From Nocardioides sp. BP30 (GTDB lineage: Bacteria > Actinomycetota > Actinomycetes > Propionibacteriales > Nocardioidaceae), in assembly GCF_029873215.1 (NCBI RefSeq), contig NZ_CP123620.1:62001-126000 (forward strand): DNA of 64,000 bases, read 5' to 3'. Each line of letters opens with the position of its first letter. Positions within the stretch are counted from its first letter, which is position 1. Below, piece by piece: positions 1 to 12,306 of the stretch. The position numbers were made by a program, and so were the translations under genes. Under the pieces are notes generated by a model. That model saw only the letters and a program-made list of their open reading frames with translations, was not told the origin of the DNA and did no database searches.

Positions 1-2577
1 ACTCTCGCCACGGTCGACGCGGACGTGACCACCGTCCGTCACCTGGCCGCCGATCAGCATCTTGGCCAGCTGGTCGCCGATCGCCGACTGCACCAGGCGG
101 CGCAGCGGACGGGCGCCGTACGCCGGGTCGTAGCCGACGTCGGCCAGCCACTCCTTGGCGGCCTGGCTGACCTCGATGGTGATCCGTCGCACCGCGAGTC
201 GCCTCTCCAGCGAGGCCAGCTGCAGGTCGACGATGTGCGTCAGCTGCTCCTTGGTCAGCGCCTCGAAGACCACGATCTCGTCCAGCCGGTTGAGCAGCTC
301 GGGCTTGAAGCTCTGCCGGACCACCGCCATCACCGAGTCGCGCTGCTTCTCCGGCTCCAGGGTGGGGTCGGTGAGGAACATCGAGCCGAGGTTGCTGGTC
401 ATGATGATGATCGTGTTGCGGAAGTCGACCGTGCGTCCCTGGCCGTCGGTCAACCGGCCGTCGTCGAGCACCTGCAGCAGGATGTCGAAGACCTCCGGGT
501 GCGCCTTCTCGACCTCGTCGAGCAGGACGACGGAGTACGGGCGCCGGCGGACCGCCTCGGTCAGCTGGCCGCCCTCGTCGTAGCCGATGTAGCCCGGAGG
601 GGCACCGACCAGGCGCGCGACCGAGTGCTTCTCGCCGTACTCCGACATGTCGATGCGCACGATCGCGCGCTCGTCGTCGAAGAGGAAGTCGGCCAGTGCC
701 TTGGCCAGCTCGGTCTTGCCCGTGCCGGTGGGCCCAAGGAAGAGGAAGGAACCGGTCGGCCGGTTCGGGTCGGCGATGCCGGCCCGGGAGCGGCGTACGG
801 CGTCGGCGACGGCCGTGACAGCCTCCCGCTGGCCGATCAGCCGGCGCCCGATGACCTGCTCCATCTCGAGCAGCTTGGCGGTCTCGCCCTGCAGCATCCG
901 GCCGGTCGGGATGCCGGTCCAGGCCTCGACGACCTCGGCGACCTGCTCGGCGCCGACCTCGTCGCCGACCAGCGGCTTGGTCTCCCCGCTCTCGAACGCC
1001 TTCTCGGTGTCCTTGGCCTGCTCGATCTGCCACTCCAGTGCCGGGATCCGTCCGTAGAGCAGCTCCGAGGCGCCGCCGAGGTCGCCCTCGCGCTGCAGCC
1101 GGTCGGCCTCGCTGCGCAACTGGTCGAGCTGGCGACGCAGCTCACCCTCGCCCTCGAGCGAGGACTTCTCCCGCTCCCAGCGGGCCTCCAGGCTGCGCAG
1201 CTCCTCCTCCCTGTCGGCGAGGTCCTGCTTGAGCGCCGCGAGCCGCTCCCGGGAGGCGTCGTCGCTCTCCTTGGCGAGTGCGAACTCCTCCATCTTCAGG
1301 CGGTCGACCTGGCGCCGCAGCTGGTCGATCTCCTCGGGGCTCGACTCGATCTCCATCCGGAGTCGCGAGGCGGCCTCGTCGATGAGGTCGATCGCCTTGT
1401 CGGGCAGCTGGCGGCCGGTGATGTAGCGATCGGAGAGCGTTGCCGCCGCGACGAGGGCCGCGTCGGTGATCCGCACCCCGTGGTGCGCCTCGTACTTCTC
1501 CTGGATCCCGCGCAGGATCTGGATCGTGTCCTCGACGGACGGCTCACCGACGAAGACCTGCTGGAAGCGGCGCTCCAGCGCCGGGTCCTTCTCGATCGAC
1601 TCGCGGTACTCGTCCAGCGTGGTGGCGCCGATCATGTGCAGCTCTCCGCGCGCGAGCATCGGCTTGAGCATGTTGCCCGCGTCCATCTGGCTGTCGCCGC
1701 CGGCACCCGCGCCGACGACGGTGTGCAGCTCGTCGATGAAGGTGATCACGCGGCCCTCGGACTGCTTGATCTCCTCCAGCACGGCCTTGAGCCGCTCCTC
1801 GAACTCGCCGCGGAACTTCGCCCCGGCGACCATCGCCGCGAGGTCGAGGCTGAGCACCCGACGGCCCTTGAGGGAGTCAGGTACGTCGCCGGCGACCACG
1901 CGCTGCGCCAGGCCCTCGACGACGGCGGTCTTGCCGACGCCGGGCTCGCCGATGAGGACGGGGTTGTTCTTGGTCCGGCGGGAGAGCACCTGGATCACCC
2001 GACGGATCTCCTGGTCGCGACCGATCACCGGGTCGAGGCGACCCTCTTCCGCCGCCTCGGTGAGGTCGACCGAGTACTTCTCCAGCGCCTCGTAGGTGGA
2101 CTCGGCGTCCTGGCTGGTGACGCGGCGGCTGCCGCGGATGGCGCTGAGCGACTCGCGCAGACCGTCGGCCGTGAGACCGGCCTCGGTCAGGACCCGCTTC
2201 GCGCTGCTGTCCACGGTGGCGATGCTGATCAGCAGGTGCTCGGTGGCGACGTACTCGTCCTTCATGGACTGGGCGAGCTCGAGAGCGCCGGCCAGGACGC
2301 GCGAGAGCACCCCGCTGCCGCTCGGCTGCCCCACCGTCTCGCCCGAGACCCGCGGCAGCGCGTCGCGCTGAGCGGCGGCGGCGCGCACCAGCGCGGGGGC
2401 GTCGGCGCCCGCCTTGCTGACCAGGTTCGCCGCGCTGCCGTCCTCCTGGAGGAGGAGCGCGACGAGGAGGTGGATCGGCTCGATCGTGGAGTTGCCGGCG
2501 GTGGTCGCCGACAGTTGGGCGGCCTCGATGGCCTCCCGGCTCTTGGTGGTGAACTTGTCGACCCCGAACTGACTCAT
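1..2577 (-). CDS. clpB: ClpB chaperone (C-terminus cut by window edge)
   Basis: Hsp100 disaggregase that works with DnaK-DnaJ-GrpE to rescue aggregated cytosolic proteins at the cost of ATP. The frame starts at ATG 2577 ([10 protein letters not shown]) and runs off the left edge, so 859 codons are present and only the extreme C-terminus is missing. Visible parts are the Clp N domain (about 1-150), a first AAA+ module with Walker A GEPGVGKT (about 210-217) and Walker B FIDELH, the E/R/L-rich middle coiled coil (about 410-530), and a second AAA+ module with GPTGTGKT near 615. A HAIR operator about 100 bp upstream places it in the HspR regulon together with the dnaK operon 8 kb away. Confidence 0.97.
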   Translation of the reverse strand, partial: MSQFGVDKFTTKSREAIEAAQLSATTAGNSTIEPIHLLVALLLQEDGSAANLVSKAGADAPALVRAAAAQRDALPRVSGETVGQPSGSGVLSRVLAGALELAQSMKDEYVATEHLLISIATVDSSAKRVLTEAGLTADGLRESLSAIRGSRRVTSQDAESTYEALEKYSVDLTEAAEEGRLDPVIGRDQEIRRVIQVLSRRTKNNPVLIGEPGVGKTAVVEGLAQRVVAGDVPDSLKGRRVLSLDLAAMVAGAKFRGEFEERLKAVLEEIKQSEGRVITFIDELHTVVGAGAGGDSQMDAGNMLKPMLARGELHMIGATTLDEYRESIEKDPALERRFQQVFVGEPSVEDTIQILRGIQEKYEAHHGVRITDAALVAAATLSDRYITGRQLPDKAIDLIDEAASRLRMEIESSPEEIDQLRRQVDRLKMEEFALAKESDDASRERLAALKQDLADREEELRSLEARWEREKSSLEGEGELRRQLDQLRSEADRLQREGDLGGASELLYGRIPALEWQIEQAKDTEKAFESGETKPLVGDEVGAEQVAEVVEAWTGIPTGRMLQGETAKLLEMEQVIGRRLIGQREAVTAVADAVRRSRAGIADPNRPTGSFLFLGPTGTGKTELAKALADFLFDDERAIVRIDMSEYGEKHSVARLVGAPPGYIGYDEGGQLTEAVRRRPYSVVLLDEVEKAHPEVFDILLQVLDDGRLTDGQGRTVDFRNTIIIMTSNLGSMFLTDPTLEPEKQRDSVMAVVRQSFKPELLNRLDEIVVFEALTKEQLTHIVDLQLASLERRLAVRRITIEVSQAAKEWLADVGYDPAYGARPLRRLVQSAIGDQLAKMLIGGQVTDGGHVRVDRGES

Positions 2578-2679
2578 CTGTGTCTGGTTCTCCTGCTGAG
2601 GTGTGGACGTGTGACCCAGCACGGTCGGTGGCTGTCGTCACCGACCAGTGTGCTGCTCACTGTGCCCAACACACCAGAA

Positions 2680-2700
2680 GTTGAGTCCATTCCACTCAAC
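2680..2700. promoter_or_regulatory. HAIR operator (HspR box) of clpB
   Basis: Inverted repeat GTTGAGT-N7-ACTCAAC, matching the known HspR-associated inverted repeat CTTGAGT-N7-ACTCAAG except at the outermost base of each arm. It lies about 100 bp before the clpB start and between clpB and the divergent gene at 2793. HspR is encoded at 6304-6765. Confidence 0.9.
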
Positions 2701-2792
2701 TTCGAACGTGCGCCGTCCCACATTCTCTGGTCAACTGGGACTATTCACCTGGCCCGGATGCACTACTCCTTCACGTCCACACAAGGAGTCTC

Positions 2793-3440
2793 ATGCCGTT
2801 TCTCAGCTACGACCTGCCGGCCGGCGGTCGTCCGATCGTCCCGCCGTCGACGGCGCCGGCAGCCGGTGCCCGGACCCGCCTGCGGCAGTTGCTCCCGGTC
2901 GGCCTGCTCGTCGCAGCGGCCGGCGCCGGAGCCGCAGTCGCGTCCACGACGGGTGGCTCCCTGAGCGCCGAGGGTCGCGACGACACCGGCGGCCGGCCCA
3001 GCACCCAGGTCGGTCAGGCCGTCAGCCCCTCCCTCGTCCCGCCGACGCTCCTGAGGCGGTCGGACGCCGACCGCCCGGAGCTGACCTCGGCGGCGTACGT
3101 GCTGCCCTCGACGGGCCGGCACCGCGCGGCGACACCGGACGCGCACCGCACAGCGGGCACCGCGTCGACGGCCGCCGGAAAGCACCGCTCGGATGCCGAC
3201 CGGCATCACGTCACGGCGCACCCGAGCGCGCACCCGAGTGTCGCGACGGCGCACCCGACGGCCACGACCACCGCGACCACCACCGCGACAGCCACCGCGA
3301 CCACTGGTGCTGCCGAGTCCTCGAAGCCGACCGCCGAAGCCTCGAGCGCCGCCACCACCGAGGCGACGACGACGGGCCTGCTCACCGGTGTGGTCTCCAC
3401 CGTCACCGGGGCCGTCGGAAGCCTCCTCGGCACCCGCTGA
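2793..3440 (+). CDS. Ala/Thr-rich membrane-anchored or exported protein of unknown function
   Basis: A 215-residue protein that I do not recognise. ATG 2793 is preceded by a strong Shine-Dalgarno sequence (AAGGAG, 6 nt spacing), which supports it as a real gene. Residues about 33-52 form one hydrophobic segment (LLPVGLLVAAAGAGAAVA) that could be a signal anchor. The remainder is low complexity, rich in Thr, Ala, Ser and His, with runs such as TATTTATTTATATATT near residues 155-170, typical of an extracytoplasmic linker. The C-terminus is again Val/Gly/Thr rich. It is divergent from clpB across the HAIR operator, so heat control is possible but not shown. Confidence 0.6.
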   Translation: MPFLSYDLPAGGRPIVPPSTAPAAGARTRLRQLLPVGLLVAAAGAGAAVASTTGGSLSAEGRDDTGGRPSTQVGQAVSPSLVPPTLLRRSDADRPELTSAAYVLPSTGRHRAATPDAHRTAGTASTAAGKHRSDADRHHVTAHPSAHPSVATAHPTATTTATTTATATATTGAAESSKPTAEASSAATTEATTTGLLTGVVSTVTGAVGSLLGTR

Positions 3441-3446
3441 GCGACC

Positions 3447-4340
3447 TCACCCCTTCGGGGGCTCCGAGGTGTCCGCGGCCAGCGGAGCGGAGTGCTCGGG
3501 GAAGTCGGCGTCCGGGTCGTCGACCAGGCAGGCGCGGCAGAACCCGACGCCGAACGGGGTGAGCTGGATGGAGCGACGCACGACCCGGGTCGCCCGGGTG
3601 GCGTGCAGCGCGGCCAGCACATCGGGCTGGGCCTCCACCACCTGGTACTCCAACGGGTCCTTGAGTTGCTCGCGAGAGAACCAGATCAGCCCGAGCCGGA
3701 AGAGGTTGTTGAGGTAGGCCGGCACCTGGTCGACGTGCTTGAGGCCGGCCCGCGCACCGATCATGTTGAGCTGCGCGGCGATCAGGCTCGAACTCACCAT
3801 GCCGCTGCGTACGTCGACGCTGGGCTGCGGACCGCCCTCGACCAACAGCACCAGGATGCGGGCCTCGTCGGGCGCGAGCTCGCCGAGGATCCGCGCGTAC
3901 GCCGGGTGCGCGCCGTCGTCGTCCCACACGTCCCGGGAGCGGGCCAGCAGTGCCTCGCCCTGCTCCCGCAGCGAGCGGCGTGCCGCCAGGGCCTTCTCCT
4001 CGCGGCTGCGCGGGACCTCACGGTGCACCGGATGGCTCAGCGCCTGGCCGACTTGGGCGACGGCCTCACCGACCGTCATGCCGGAGCCGATGCCCTTGGC
4101 CAGGTCGGCCACCACGCCGGAGGCCGCTGCCACCCCCGCCGCGATGTCCACGGCCAGATGCGGCTTGGCCACGGCACCCGCGACCCGGCGCCCGGTGCGG
4201 ACGCCCGCCACCATCCCCCACTGCGCGGTCCGCAGCCACGACGTCGCCGCCAGCCGGGCGATGCCCGGCAGCGCCTCGACGGCCGCGCCGCGACGTACTG
4301 CCGGCAGGCCCTCCTCCGGCACGTCGTCGTACTCGCTCAC
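3447..4340 (-). CDS. Abi-alpha / DUF4393-like protein
   Basis: A 297-residue protein starting at GTG 4340 (VSEYDDVPEE). That start overlaps the stop of the upstream DUF445 gene as GTGA, so the two are probably translated together. The centre (HPAYARILGELAPDEARIL, then a section on a pair of alternative N-terminal and C-terminal segments) resembles the DUF4393 family, which is annotated as Abi-alpha after a phage abortive-infection protein. The N-terminal third has Ala/Gly/Val-rich helices around residues 50-90 that may touch the membrane. The C-terminus holds FCRACL and an acidic tail. The family match is from memory of the motif and is moderate; a defence role is only a name-based suggestion. 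Confidence 0.6.
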   Translation of the reverse strand: MSEYDDVPEEGLPAVRRGAAVEALPGIARLAATSWLRTAQWGMVAGVRTGRRVAGAVAKPHLAVDIAAGVAAASGVVADLAKGIGSGMTVGEAVAQVGQALSHPVHREVPRSREEKALAARRSLREQGEALLARSRDVWDDDGAHPAYARILGELAPDEARILVLLVEGGPQPSVDVRSGMVSSSLIAAQLNMIGARAGLKHVDQVPAYLNNLFRLGLIWFSREQLKDPLEYQVVEAQPDVLAALHATRATRVVRRSIQLTPFGVGFCRACLVDDPDADFPEHSAPLAADTSEPPKG

Positions 4341-5719
4341 CGTCCTCCTCCCAGGCCGAAGATCGAGAGGTGGATGAAGCCACCCACCACGCCCATGATC
4401 GCGCCGTGCGCGTAGAGCATCCATTCATCCTCCCTGATGGCCGAGCGCATCATCTCCACGAAGTCGCGCGGCGGCAGCTCCTTGGTGCGCTGCGCTATCA
4501 GCACCTCGATCCTCTTCGACTGCTGTCGGCTGAACTCCTCGTCCCGGAAGGGGGTCAGCGTCCGGTCGACGGCCTCGGTGGCGAACCCGGTCTTGATCGC
4601 CTCGTACGAGCGCGGGCCGAGCGCGATCCGGGCCGCGCCACGCGCCAGACCGGCCGCTCTGTCGATCGCCGGGCCCAGCGCGGTCATCAGCATCTGCCGG
4701 GTGCGGTCTCCACTCGGCCCCTCGATCAGGAAGTCACCGATCTGCTCCAGGGTGATCACATCGTCGGCGATGATCTGCGCGTAGATCTCGGCGGCCTCGT
4801 CCTGGCGGCGCAGGAACAGGCCGTGGAACCTGATGCCGAGGTAGCGCTTCGGCTCGACCGGCTCGAAGATCAGCCACATGCCGAGCAGGTTGGTCAGCCA
4901 GCCGACGGCGATGCCGAGGATGGGCAGCAGGTACCACTGGTGGAACCAGTGGTCGATGAAGGCGACCGGGACACCGAAGAGGAAGCCGAAGACGAACCCG
5001 ATGTTGACCATCGTGTTCAGCTCCTTCTGGCCGATGTCCTTGAAGACCCGCACGACCAGGTCGGGATGGGCGCGGAAGTGCTCGATCACCATGATCTTGG
5101 GATCCAGCAGCTGGTCGATGTGAGCACCGATCTCGTCGGTGATGCTGTGCACCACCCCGGGCAACTGGGCCTGGACCCGCGTCACGACCGCACGCTTGGC
5201 CGGCACCGGCAGGTCACGCCACGCGGCCGGGGTGGTGCGCCGCATGACGTCGTCGACCACTGCCGGGATCTCGGGCTCGAACATCGTGACGATGTGCTCG
5301 GCGATCCGGTCGGGCTCGAGCTGCTGGTAGAACTCCGCGGGCGTTCCCAGCTTGGCGATGGCCTTGTCGACGGCGATGCTGCCCATCTTGGCGGCCCGCG
5401 CTGGCACGATGCCCTGCCAGCCGATGCCGCCCTGCAGGATCCCGGGGACCTCCTGGATCTTGCGCGGCAGCAGGTGGGCGAGCTGGTCCATCCCCCTGAT
5501 CCGCAGGCCGTGGAACCGGATCGGGTGGAAGAGCATGATCAGGCCGGTCCAGTTGATCAGCCAGCCGATCACGCCGGTGAAGACCGGGATGGACAGGAAG
5601 CCGATCCAGTCCCCGGCGGTGTCCAACCTGCTGAGGTTCCAGTCGACGTCGGCGAGATGGTGCTGGAGATGCTCGAACGTCGCTCTCACCGCCTTCGTCG
5701 GCCGCCGACGACGCCCCAT
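4337..5719 (-). CDS. DUF445 family membrane protein
   Basis: A 460-residue membrane protein of unknown function. ATG 5719 (MGRRRRPTKA) is chosen; GTG 5746 is an in-frame alternative nine codons upstream. Two related membrane segments are visible: GWLINWTGLIMLFHPIRFHG near residue 60 and GWLTNLLGMWLIFEPVEPKR near residue 280, the internal duplication typical of DUF445 (YheB/YjiN-like) proteins. A third hydrophobic segment lies at the C-terminus (GAIMGVVGGFIHLSIFGLG). Between them are long amphipathic helices. It is the first gene of a pair with the Abi-alpha-like gene, linked by a GTGA overlap. Confidence 0.8.
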   Translation of the reverse strand: MGRRRRPTKAVRATFEHLQHHLADVDWNLSRLDTAGDWIGFLSIPVFTGVIGWLINWTGLIMLFHPIRFHGLRIRGMDQLAHLLPRKIQEVPGILQGGIGWQGIVPARAAKMGSIAVDKAIAKLGTPAEFYQQLEPDRIAEHIVTMFEPEIPAVVDDVMRRTTPAAWRDLPVPAKRAVVTRVQAQLPGVVHSITDEIGAHIDQLLDPKIMVIEHFRAHPDLVVRVFKDIGQKELNTMVNIGFVFGFLFGVPVAFIDHWFHQWYLLPILGIAVGWLTNLLGMWLIFEPVEPKRYLGIRFHGLFLRRQDEAAEIYAQIIADDVITLEQIGDFLIEGPSGDRTRQMLMTALGPAIDRAAGLARGAARIALGPRSYEAIKTGFATEAVDRTLTPFRDEEFSRQQSKRIEVLIAQRTKELPPRDFVEMMRSAIREDEWMLYAHGAIMGVVGGFIHLSIFGLGGGR

Positions 5720-5816
5720 GCCTCGTCGGCCGTGCCGGAGTGACACTAAGGCATGGCGCGCCCCGGGCGCGGCGGCGTCCTACTCGCGAGTCACCTCGAC
5801 CGGGCGAAGGGCGGGC

Positions 5817-6242
5817 TCAAGCGGCGGGATGGCCGAGAAGATGCTGCTTGACCAGCGACATGTCCTCCTGGAGCGGTCGGAGGTGAGCCTCGGTCAGGCT
5901 CGCCAGCGCGTCGATCTTCGCCTCCAGCCGGTGCTCCACGCCGCCGATCTTCGCCTCCAGCCGCTGCTCCACGCCATCGATCTTCGCGTCCAGCCGCTGC
6001 TCCACGCCATCGATCTTCGCCTCCAGCCGCTGCTCCACGCCGCCGATCTTCGCGTCCAGCCGCTGCTCCACGCCATCGATCTTCACGTCCAGCCGCTGCT
6101 CCACGCCATCGATGCGATCGTCGAGGCTGTCGAACCGAGCGTCGAAGCGTGAGTTCAGGGCACGCCAGAACATCCCCAGCAGCGTGCCGACGCCGACCAG
6201 GGTGCTCACGACGATCGTGATCGTCTGCGCCCAGGAGCCCAT
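5817..6242 (-). CDS. Membrane-anchored protein with six 11-residue coiled-coil repeats
   Basis: A 141-residue protein starting at ATG 6242 (MGSWAQTITI). Residues about 5-28 (AQTITIVVSTLVGVGTLLG) form a single membrane anchor. Residues 45-110 are six tandem copies of an 11-residue unit of the type DGVEQRLDAKI, with G for D and E for D in some copies, followed by a degenerate seventh unit and a C-terminal helix. An 11-residue (hendecad) period predicts a long, nearly untwisted coiled coil projecting from the membrane. It lies 61 bp after hspR on the same strand, so it may sit at the end of the heat-shock transcript. No function is recognised. Confidence 0.75.
   Translation of the reverse strand: MGSWAQTITIVVSTLVGVGTLLGMFWRALNSRFDARFDSLDDRIDGVEQRLDVKIDGVEQRLDAKIGGVEQRLEAKIDGVEQRLDAKIDGVEQRLEAKIGGVEHRLEAKIDALASLTEAHLRPLQEDMSLVKQHLLGHPAA
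5913..6110 (-). repeat. Six in-frame 33-bp tandem repeats
   Basis: Six 33-bp units encode the 11-residue hendecads of the coiled-coil protein at 5817-6242. Neighbouring units are nearly identical at DNA level (the units differ mainly at GCG/GTG, GAC/GAG and GAT/GGC codons), which suggests recent duplication and makes copy number variation likely. Confidence 0.85.
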
Positions 6243-6303
6243 GGGCTCAGGATAGGTGAGCAGCCGGCGAGGCGGGACCGACCGGGATCGGGCTGTGGAG
6301 AAC

Positions 6304-6761
6304 TCAGCGACCCCGGCGCCAGACGACGACCGACTGGCCCACCTCGGGCGGCCGGATGGCCGGGACCCGGGAAGCCGGCGGCGACGTCCGGCGTACGGCG
6401 ACCGCCTCGCGCAGCGCGTCGCGCGTCGCGGCCAGCTCGGCGGCGAGCTCCTCGTTGCGCGCCGACAGGGCCTCGACCTTGTTCTCCAGCTCGAGGATCC
6501 GGCGTACGCCCTCGATGCCGATCCCGGACCCGGTGAGGTCGGCGATGGTGCGCAGCAGCTCGATGTCGCGGTGCGAGTAGCGCCGACCACCGCCGCCGGT
6601 GCGTCCGGGCGTGATGAGGCCCATCCGCTCGTAGGTGCGCAGGGTCTGCGGGTGCAGCCCGGTCAGCTCGGCCGCCACCGAGATGACATAGACGGCCGCG
6701 TCGGGCGCAGGGGCGGGGGCCACCGGCCGACCGCCACCGTAGGAGGGGACGCGGGCGCTCA

Positions 6762-6765
<4 letters not shown>
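6304..6765 (-). CDS. hspR: HspR, MerR-family heat-shock repressor
   Basis: Represses the dnaK operon and clpB by binding HAIR operators, with DnaK acting as co-repressor in the characterised actinomycete systems. The 153-residue frame starts at GTG 6765 or at ATG 6762; the dnaJ stop codon overlaps either start. Residues about 25-95 are a MerR-type winged helix (YVISVAAELTGLHPQTLRTYE, then RRYSHRDIELLRTI), followed by a coiled coil (ELENKVEALSARNEELAAEL) for dimerisation and a Pro/Arg-rich tail. It is the last gene of dnaK-grpE-dnaJ-hspR, the order known in Streptomyces and mycobacteria. The HAIR sites at 2680 and 10538 are its expected targets. Confidence 0.95.
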
Positions 6766-7949
<1,184 letters not shown>

Positions 7950-7982
7950 TCCTTCTCCGCCTCGAAAAGTCACTCGGTTGCG

Positions 7983-8056
7983 CTCGAGGTGTCACCCCGT
8001 GACAGCCGAGGAAGCCACACAGCGACTTCTCGGCTGTCACAGAGTGACGTCTCGGG
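7983..8056. repeat. Intergenic palindrome, family A copy 1
   Basis: Inner arms GTGACAGCCGAG (7999-8010) and CTCGGCTGTCAC (8029-8040) are perfect complements. The outer arms 7983-7995 and 8044-8056 pair over 13 bases if G-U pairs are allowed. The right arm ends exactly at the grpE stop codon. The outer sequence GTGACGTCTCGG is shared with the palindrome at 19575-19653. It could act as an mRNA processing, attenuation or stabilising hairpin between grpE and dnaJ. Confidence 0.75.
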
Positions 8057-8622
8057 CTATTCGGGGTCGACCACCAGCACCTGCGCTGCCCTGACCACCC
8101 GATCGCCGATCCGGTAGCCGGCCTTCGCGAGCACCTTCACGGTGGTGACCTCGACCTCGGGATCGGTGCCCAGGTGGGACAGCGCCTCGTGCACCTGCGG
8201 GTCGAACGGCTCGCCCGCCTCGCCGAACTTGCTCAGTCCGAGGCTGGACACGATCCGCTCGAGCTGGTCGGCCACGGCCTTGAAGCCGCCCTCGACCTCG
8301 CCGTGCTCGCGGGCACGGTCGATCGTGTCGAGGACCTCCACGATGGGGGCCAGCACCTTGTACGTCGCGTTCTGCGCCACCAGCTCGCGATCGCGGTCGA
8401 CACGCTTGCGGTAGTTGACGTACTCGGCCTGGAGCCGCTGGAGGTCACCGGTCAGCTCGTCGATCTTGGCGGTCAGGCCGTCGCCCTCGGGCTGACCGGC
8501 GGCCTCCTCCACCACGTCGGCGGCCGGAGCCGCGTCACCGAGCGAGGCCTCGACCTCGTCGCCGCCCACGGAGCCGGTGTCGGGCTCCGTGGGCTGGACG
8601 CCGTCCCGGCCGTCGGGCTCGG

Positions 8623-8626
<4 letters not shown>
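8057..8626 (-). CDS. grpE: GrpE nucleotide exchange factor
   Basis: Releases ADP from DnaK and so completes the chaperone cycle. The 189-residue frame starts at GTG 8626, overlapping the dnaK stop as GTGA, so the two are translationally coupled. The N-terminal 50 residues are acidic and disordered, followed by the long dimerisation helix ([22 protein letters not shown]) and the C-terminal beta domain ([24 protein letters not shown] split over several strands, ending [13 protein letters not shown]). Length and order fit actinomycete GrpE. The stop codon directly abuts the palindrome 7983-8056. Confidence 0.95.
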
Positions 8627-10467
<1,841 letters not shown>

Positions 10468-10537
10468 GGGTGTTACCTCCGAAATGTTGTGGTGCTCTGC
10501 GGCCATCCTGACGCGCTGCGGCCAGTCTGACAAGCAA

Positions 10538-10558
10538 CTTGAGTCTGTTCAACTCAAC
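10538..10558. promoter_or_regulatory. HAIR operator (HspR box) of the dnaK operon
   Basis: CTTGAGT-CTGTTCA-ACTCAAC, one base from the perfect HAIR consensus CTTGAGT-N7-ACTCAAG. It lies 71 bp before the dnaK start. Confidence 0.93.
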
Positions 10559-10618
10559 TTTGCTCATGTGCCGCAACGCACTCCGGCGGGACGGCATTCC
10601 CGTCGACCGTCGAACCGC

Positions 10619-11722
10619 TCAGCGCGCCGCCACCGGGAGGCCGCCGACGACCTTGAAGACGGTGCCGTTCGAGGTGGCCGCGGTGCCGACATGGGCACCG
10701 TGCACCACCGCCGTGTAGGCCGGCGCGATCGAGACGTTGGGCGCGAAGCACACCAGGGCGCCCGCATACGGGCTGATCGGGGCGATCTCCGCGTCGTACT
10801 GCGGGGTGCCCGGTCCGTTCGCCGGCGAGATCCAGCCACCGAACCACGACTGCTGCGCGTCGGCCTCCTGACCTGGGGCGACGCCCTCGAGGTCCTGGTA
10901 CGGCGCCGCGTTGATGCCGAACCCCTGGGCGCCGGAGGCGGACGCCGCCGCAGCCGCCCGCAGGGCCGGCGCGACCAGGTCGCCGCCGTCGAAGACGAAC
11001 CGGGTGGGCCAGGCGGGTGCGCGCCGTACGCACGGCTTGGACGTCGCGTCCTGCCAGCGGAAGCCGGCGGGCACGCTCAGCACGAGGTCGCCGTTCGCCG
11101 CTCGAGTGAGGCGGACCTGGCCCGACGGCGGGGTCGCGGAGAGGTGGTAGACCTGGTCCGCGCCGGCGACCGCGTAGACGATGTCGCTGAGGTAGAGCGC
11201 GTCGTGCGCCTTTCGCGCCGCCGCCGAGCGCGCCGCGGCGATCGCGCGCTTCTCGGCCTTGCGCCGGGCCTTCTTCGAGGTCGCGGCGTGCCTCAGCGCG
11301 ACCGAGACGCGGCGAGCCGAGCGCCTGGCGTCCTTGCGGGCCGCCGCAGAGGTCCTGCCCTTGCCGGACACCGTGCGGTGCAGGACGCCGGTGCCGCTCG
11401 CCGTCTGGCTCGTGCTGACCGCGACGCCTGCGGCCCCGTCGGGACAGATGCCGGTGACCAGCCGGACGGAGGCACGGCCCTGGGTGAGGGTCAGCACGAC
11501 CCGAGCGACATAGGCGTGCTTGTGCCGCCGAGTGACGCTCGGCCGGCTCCGCATCACCTTCGCCCTCGCCGGCGCATGCGCGTGCGCCTCGGCGACCACC
11601 TGGCTGGGGGCGCAGGCAGCACCCGCCGAGGCGGTCCCGGCGCCGGGGAGGATCGCGAGCATGCCCGCGAGCAGGGGGAGGACGGCGCCGACGGCGAGCG
11701 TCCTGGGTGAGCGGATGTGCAT
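10619..11722 (-). CDS. Secreted protein of unknown function
   Basis: A 367-residue protein not recognised. ATG 11722 opens a signal peptide (MHIRSPRTLAVGAVLPLLAG, cleavage likely after GTASA near residue 33). The mature part begins with a Cys/His-containing stretch, then an Arg/Lys/Ala-rich, probably helical and very basic segment at about 120-170 (KKARRKAEKRAIAAARSAAARK). The C-terminal half is of mixed character with several YV, FV and VVHG strands and ends VFKVVGGLPVAAR. Three cysteines (CAPS, GICPDG, KPCVR) and CFAP could form disulfides outside the cell. It stands alone, transcribed away from dnaK. Confidence 0.7.
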   Translation of the reverse strand: MHIRSPRTLAVGAVLPLLAGMLAILPGAGTASAGAACAPSQVVAEAHAHAPARAKVMRSRPSVTRRHKHAYVARVVLTLTQGRASVRLVTGICPDGAAGVAVSTSQTASGTGVLHRTVSGKGRTSAAARKDARRSARRVSVALRHAATSKKARRKAEKRAIAAARSAAARKAHDALYLSDIVYAVAGADQVYHLSATPPSGQVRLTRAANGDLVLSVPAGFRWQDATSKPCVRRAPAWPTRFVFDGGDLVAPALRAAAAASASGAQGFGINAAPYQDLEGVAPGQEADAQQSWFGGWISPANGPGTPQYDAEIAPISPYAGALVCFAPNVSIAPAYTAVVHGAHVGTAATSNGTVFKVVGGLPVAAR

Positions 11723-11782
11723 CGGGGTCCCGAGCCCTTCGTGCGGCGAGTCACCGGCCCGAACGGCCGGTCGCTCAGGGAC

Positions 11783-12289
11783 TTACCCAGCCGCGGCTCG
11801 GCTCAACCGCAGACCGGTGTCGACCATGCTGGTGTGGGGCAGGTCGGCCACCGCTGCCAGCGGCACCCAGCGGGCCTCGTCGGTGGTGCCGTCGGTCTCG
11901 TTCGCGAGCGCGCCGCCGACGATGCGTGCGGAGAAGAAGACCCGGACCGCCTTGAGCGATCGTCCGGTGTCCGTGCGCCGCTCGGCCGGGTCGAACACGT
12001 CCGTCTCGATGCCGAGCAGCCCGGTGAGCTCGACGTCGTACCCGGTCTCCTCGCGGACCTCCCGGACCGCTCCCTCCTCGACCGTCTCGTGCAGCTCCAC
12101 GCCACCGCCGGGCAACGTCCACCGCTTGCGCTTCTCCTCGTTCCACAGCGCCAGCAGCACCTCGGGCTCTCCCGGCCCCGTCGACGGGGCCGCTGCGGGG
12201 CCGCTCGAAGCACGCACGATCACGGCGTAGGCGGCCAGGCGGGTGTCGTACGCGGTGTAGTGCGGAGCCGGGTCCGGGGCGTGGGTCAC
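11783..12289 (-). CDS. Nudix hydrolase
   Basis: Hydrolyses a nucleoside diphosphate linked to another group; the substrate cannot be read from the sequence. The 168-residue frame starts at GTG 12289 (MTHAPDPAPHYTAYDTRL). The Nudix box is complete at residues 61-84 (GGGVELHETVEEGAV, then REVREETGY), matching Gx5Ex7REUxEExGU. It is divergent from the aldo/keto reductase with only 17 bp between the start codons, and a GACAAT hexamer six bases before the start suggests a leaderless transcript. Confidence 0.88.
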   Translation of the reverse strand: MTHAPDPAPHYTAYDTRLAAYAVIVRASSGPAAAPSTGPGEPEVLLALWNEEKRKRWTLPGGGVELHETVEEGAVREVREETGYDVELTGLLGIETDVFDPAERRTDTGRSLKAVRVFFSARIVGGALANETDGTTDEARWVPLAAVADLPHTSMVDTGLRLSRAAAG

Positions 12290-12294
12290 CTGCC

Positions 12295-12301
12295 TATTGT
12301 C
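12295..12301. promoter_or_regulatory. Overlapping divergent -10 elements
   Basis: The sequence TATTGTC reads TATTGT on the plus strand, 6 nt before ATG 12307, and GACAAT on the minus strand, 6 nt before GTG 12289. Both distances fit leaderless transcription, and the overlap would make the two promoters mutually exclusive. Confidence 0.5.
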
Positions 12302-12306
12302 GCTGT

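Noticed and set aside
25..2964. A 979-codon open frame on the plus strand opposite clpB
   Set aside because: It is the antisense of clpB; its protein is Arg/Leu/Asp-rich with no domain, and the clpB motifs are clear on the other strand.
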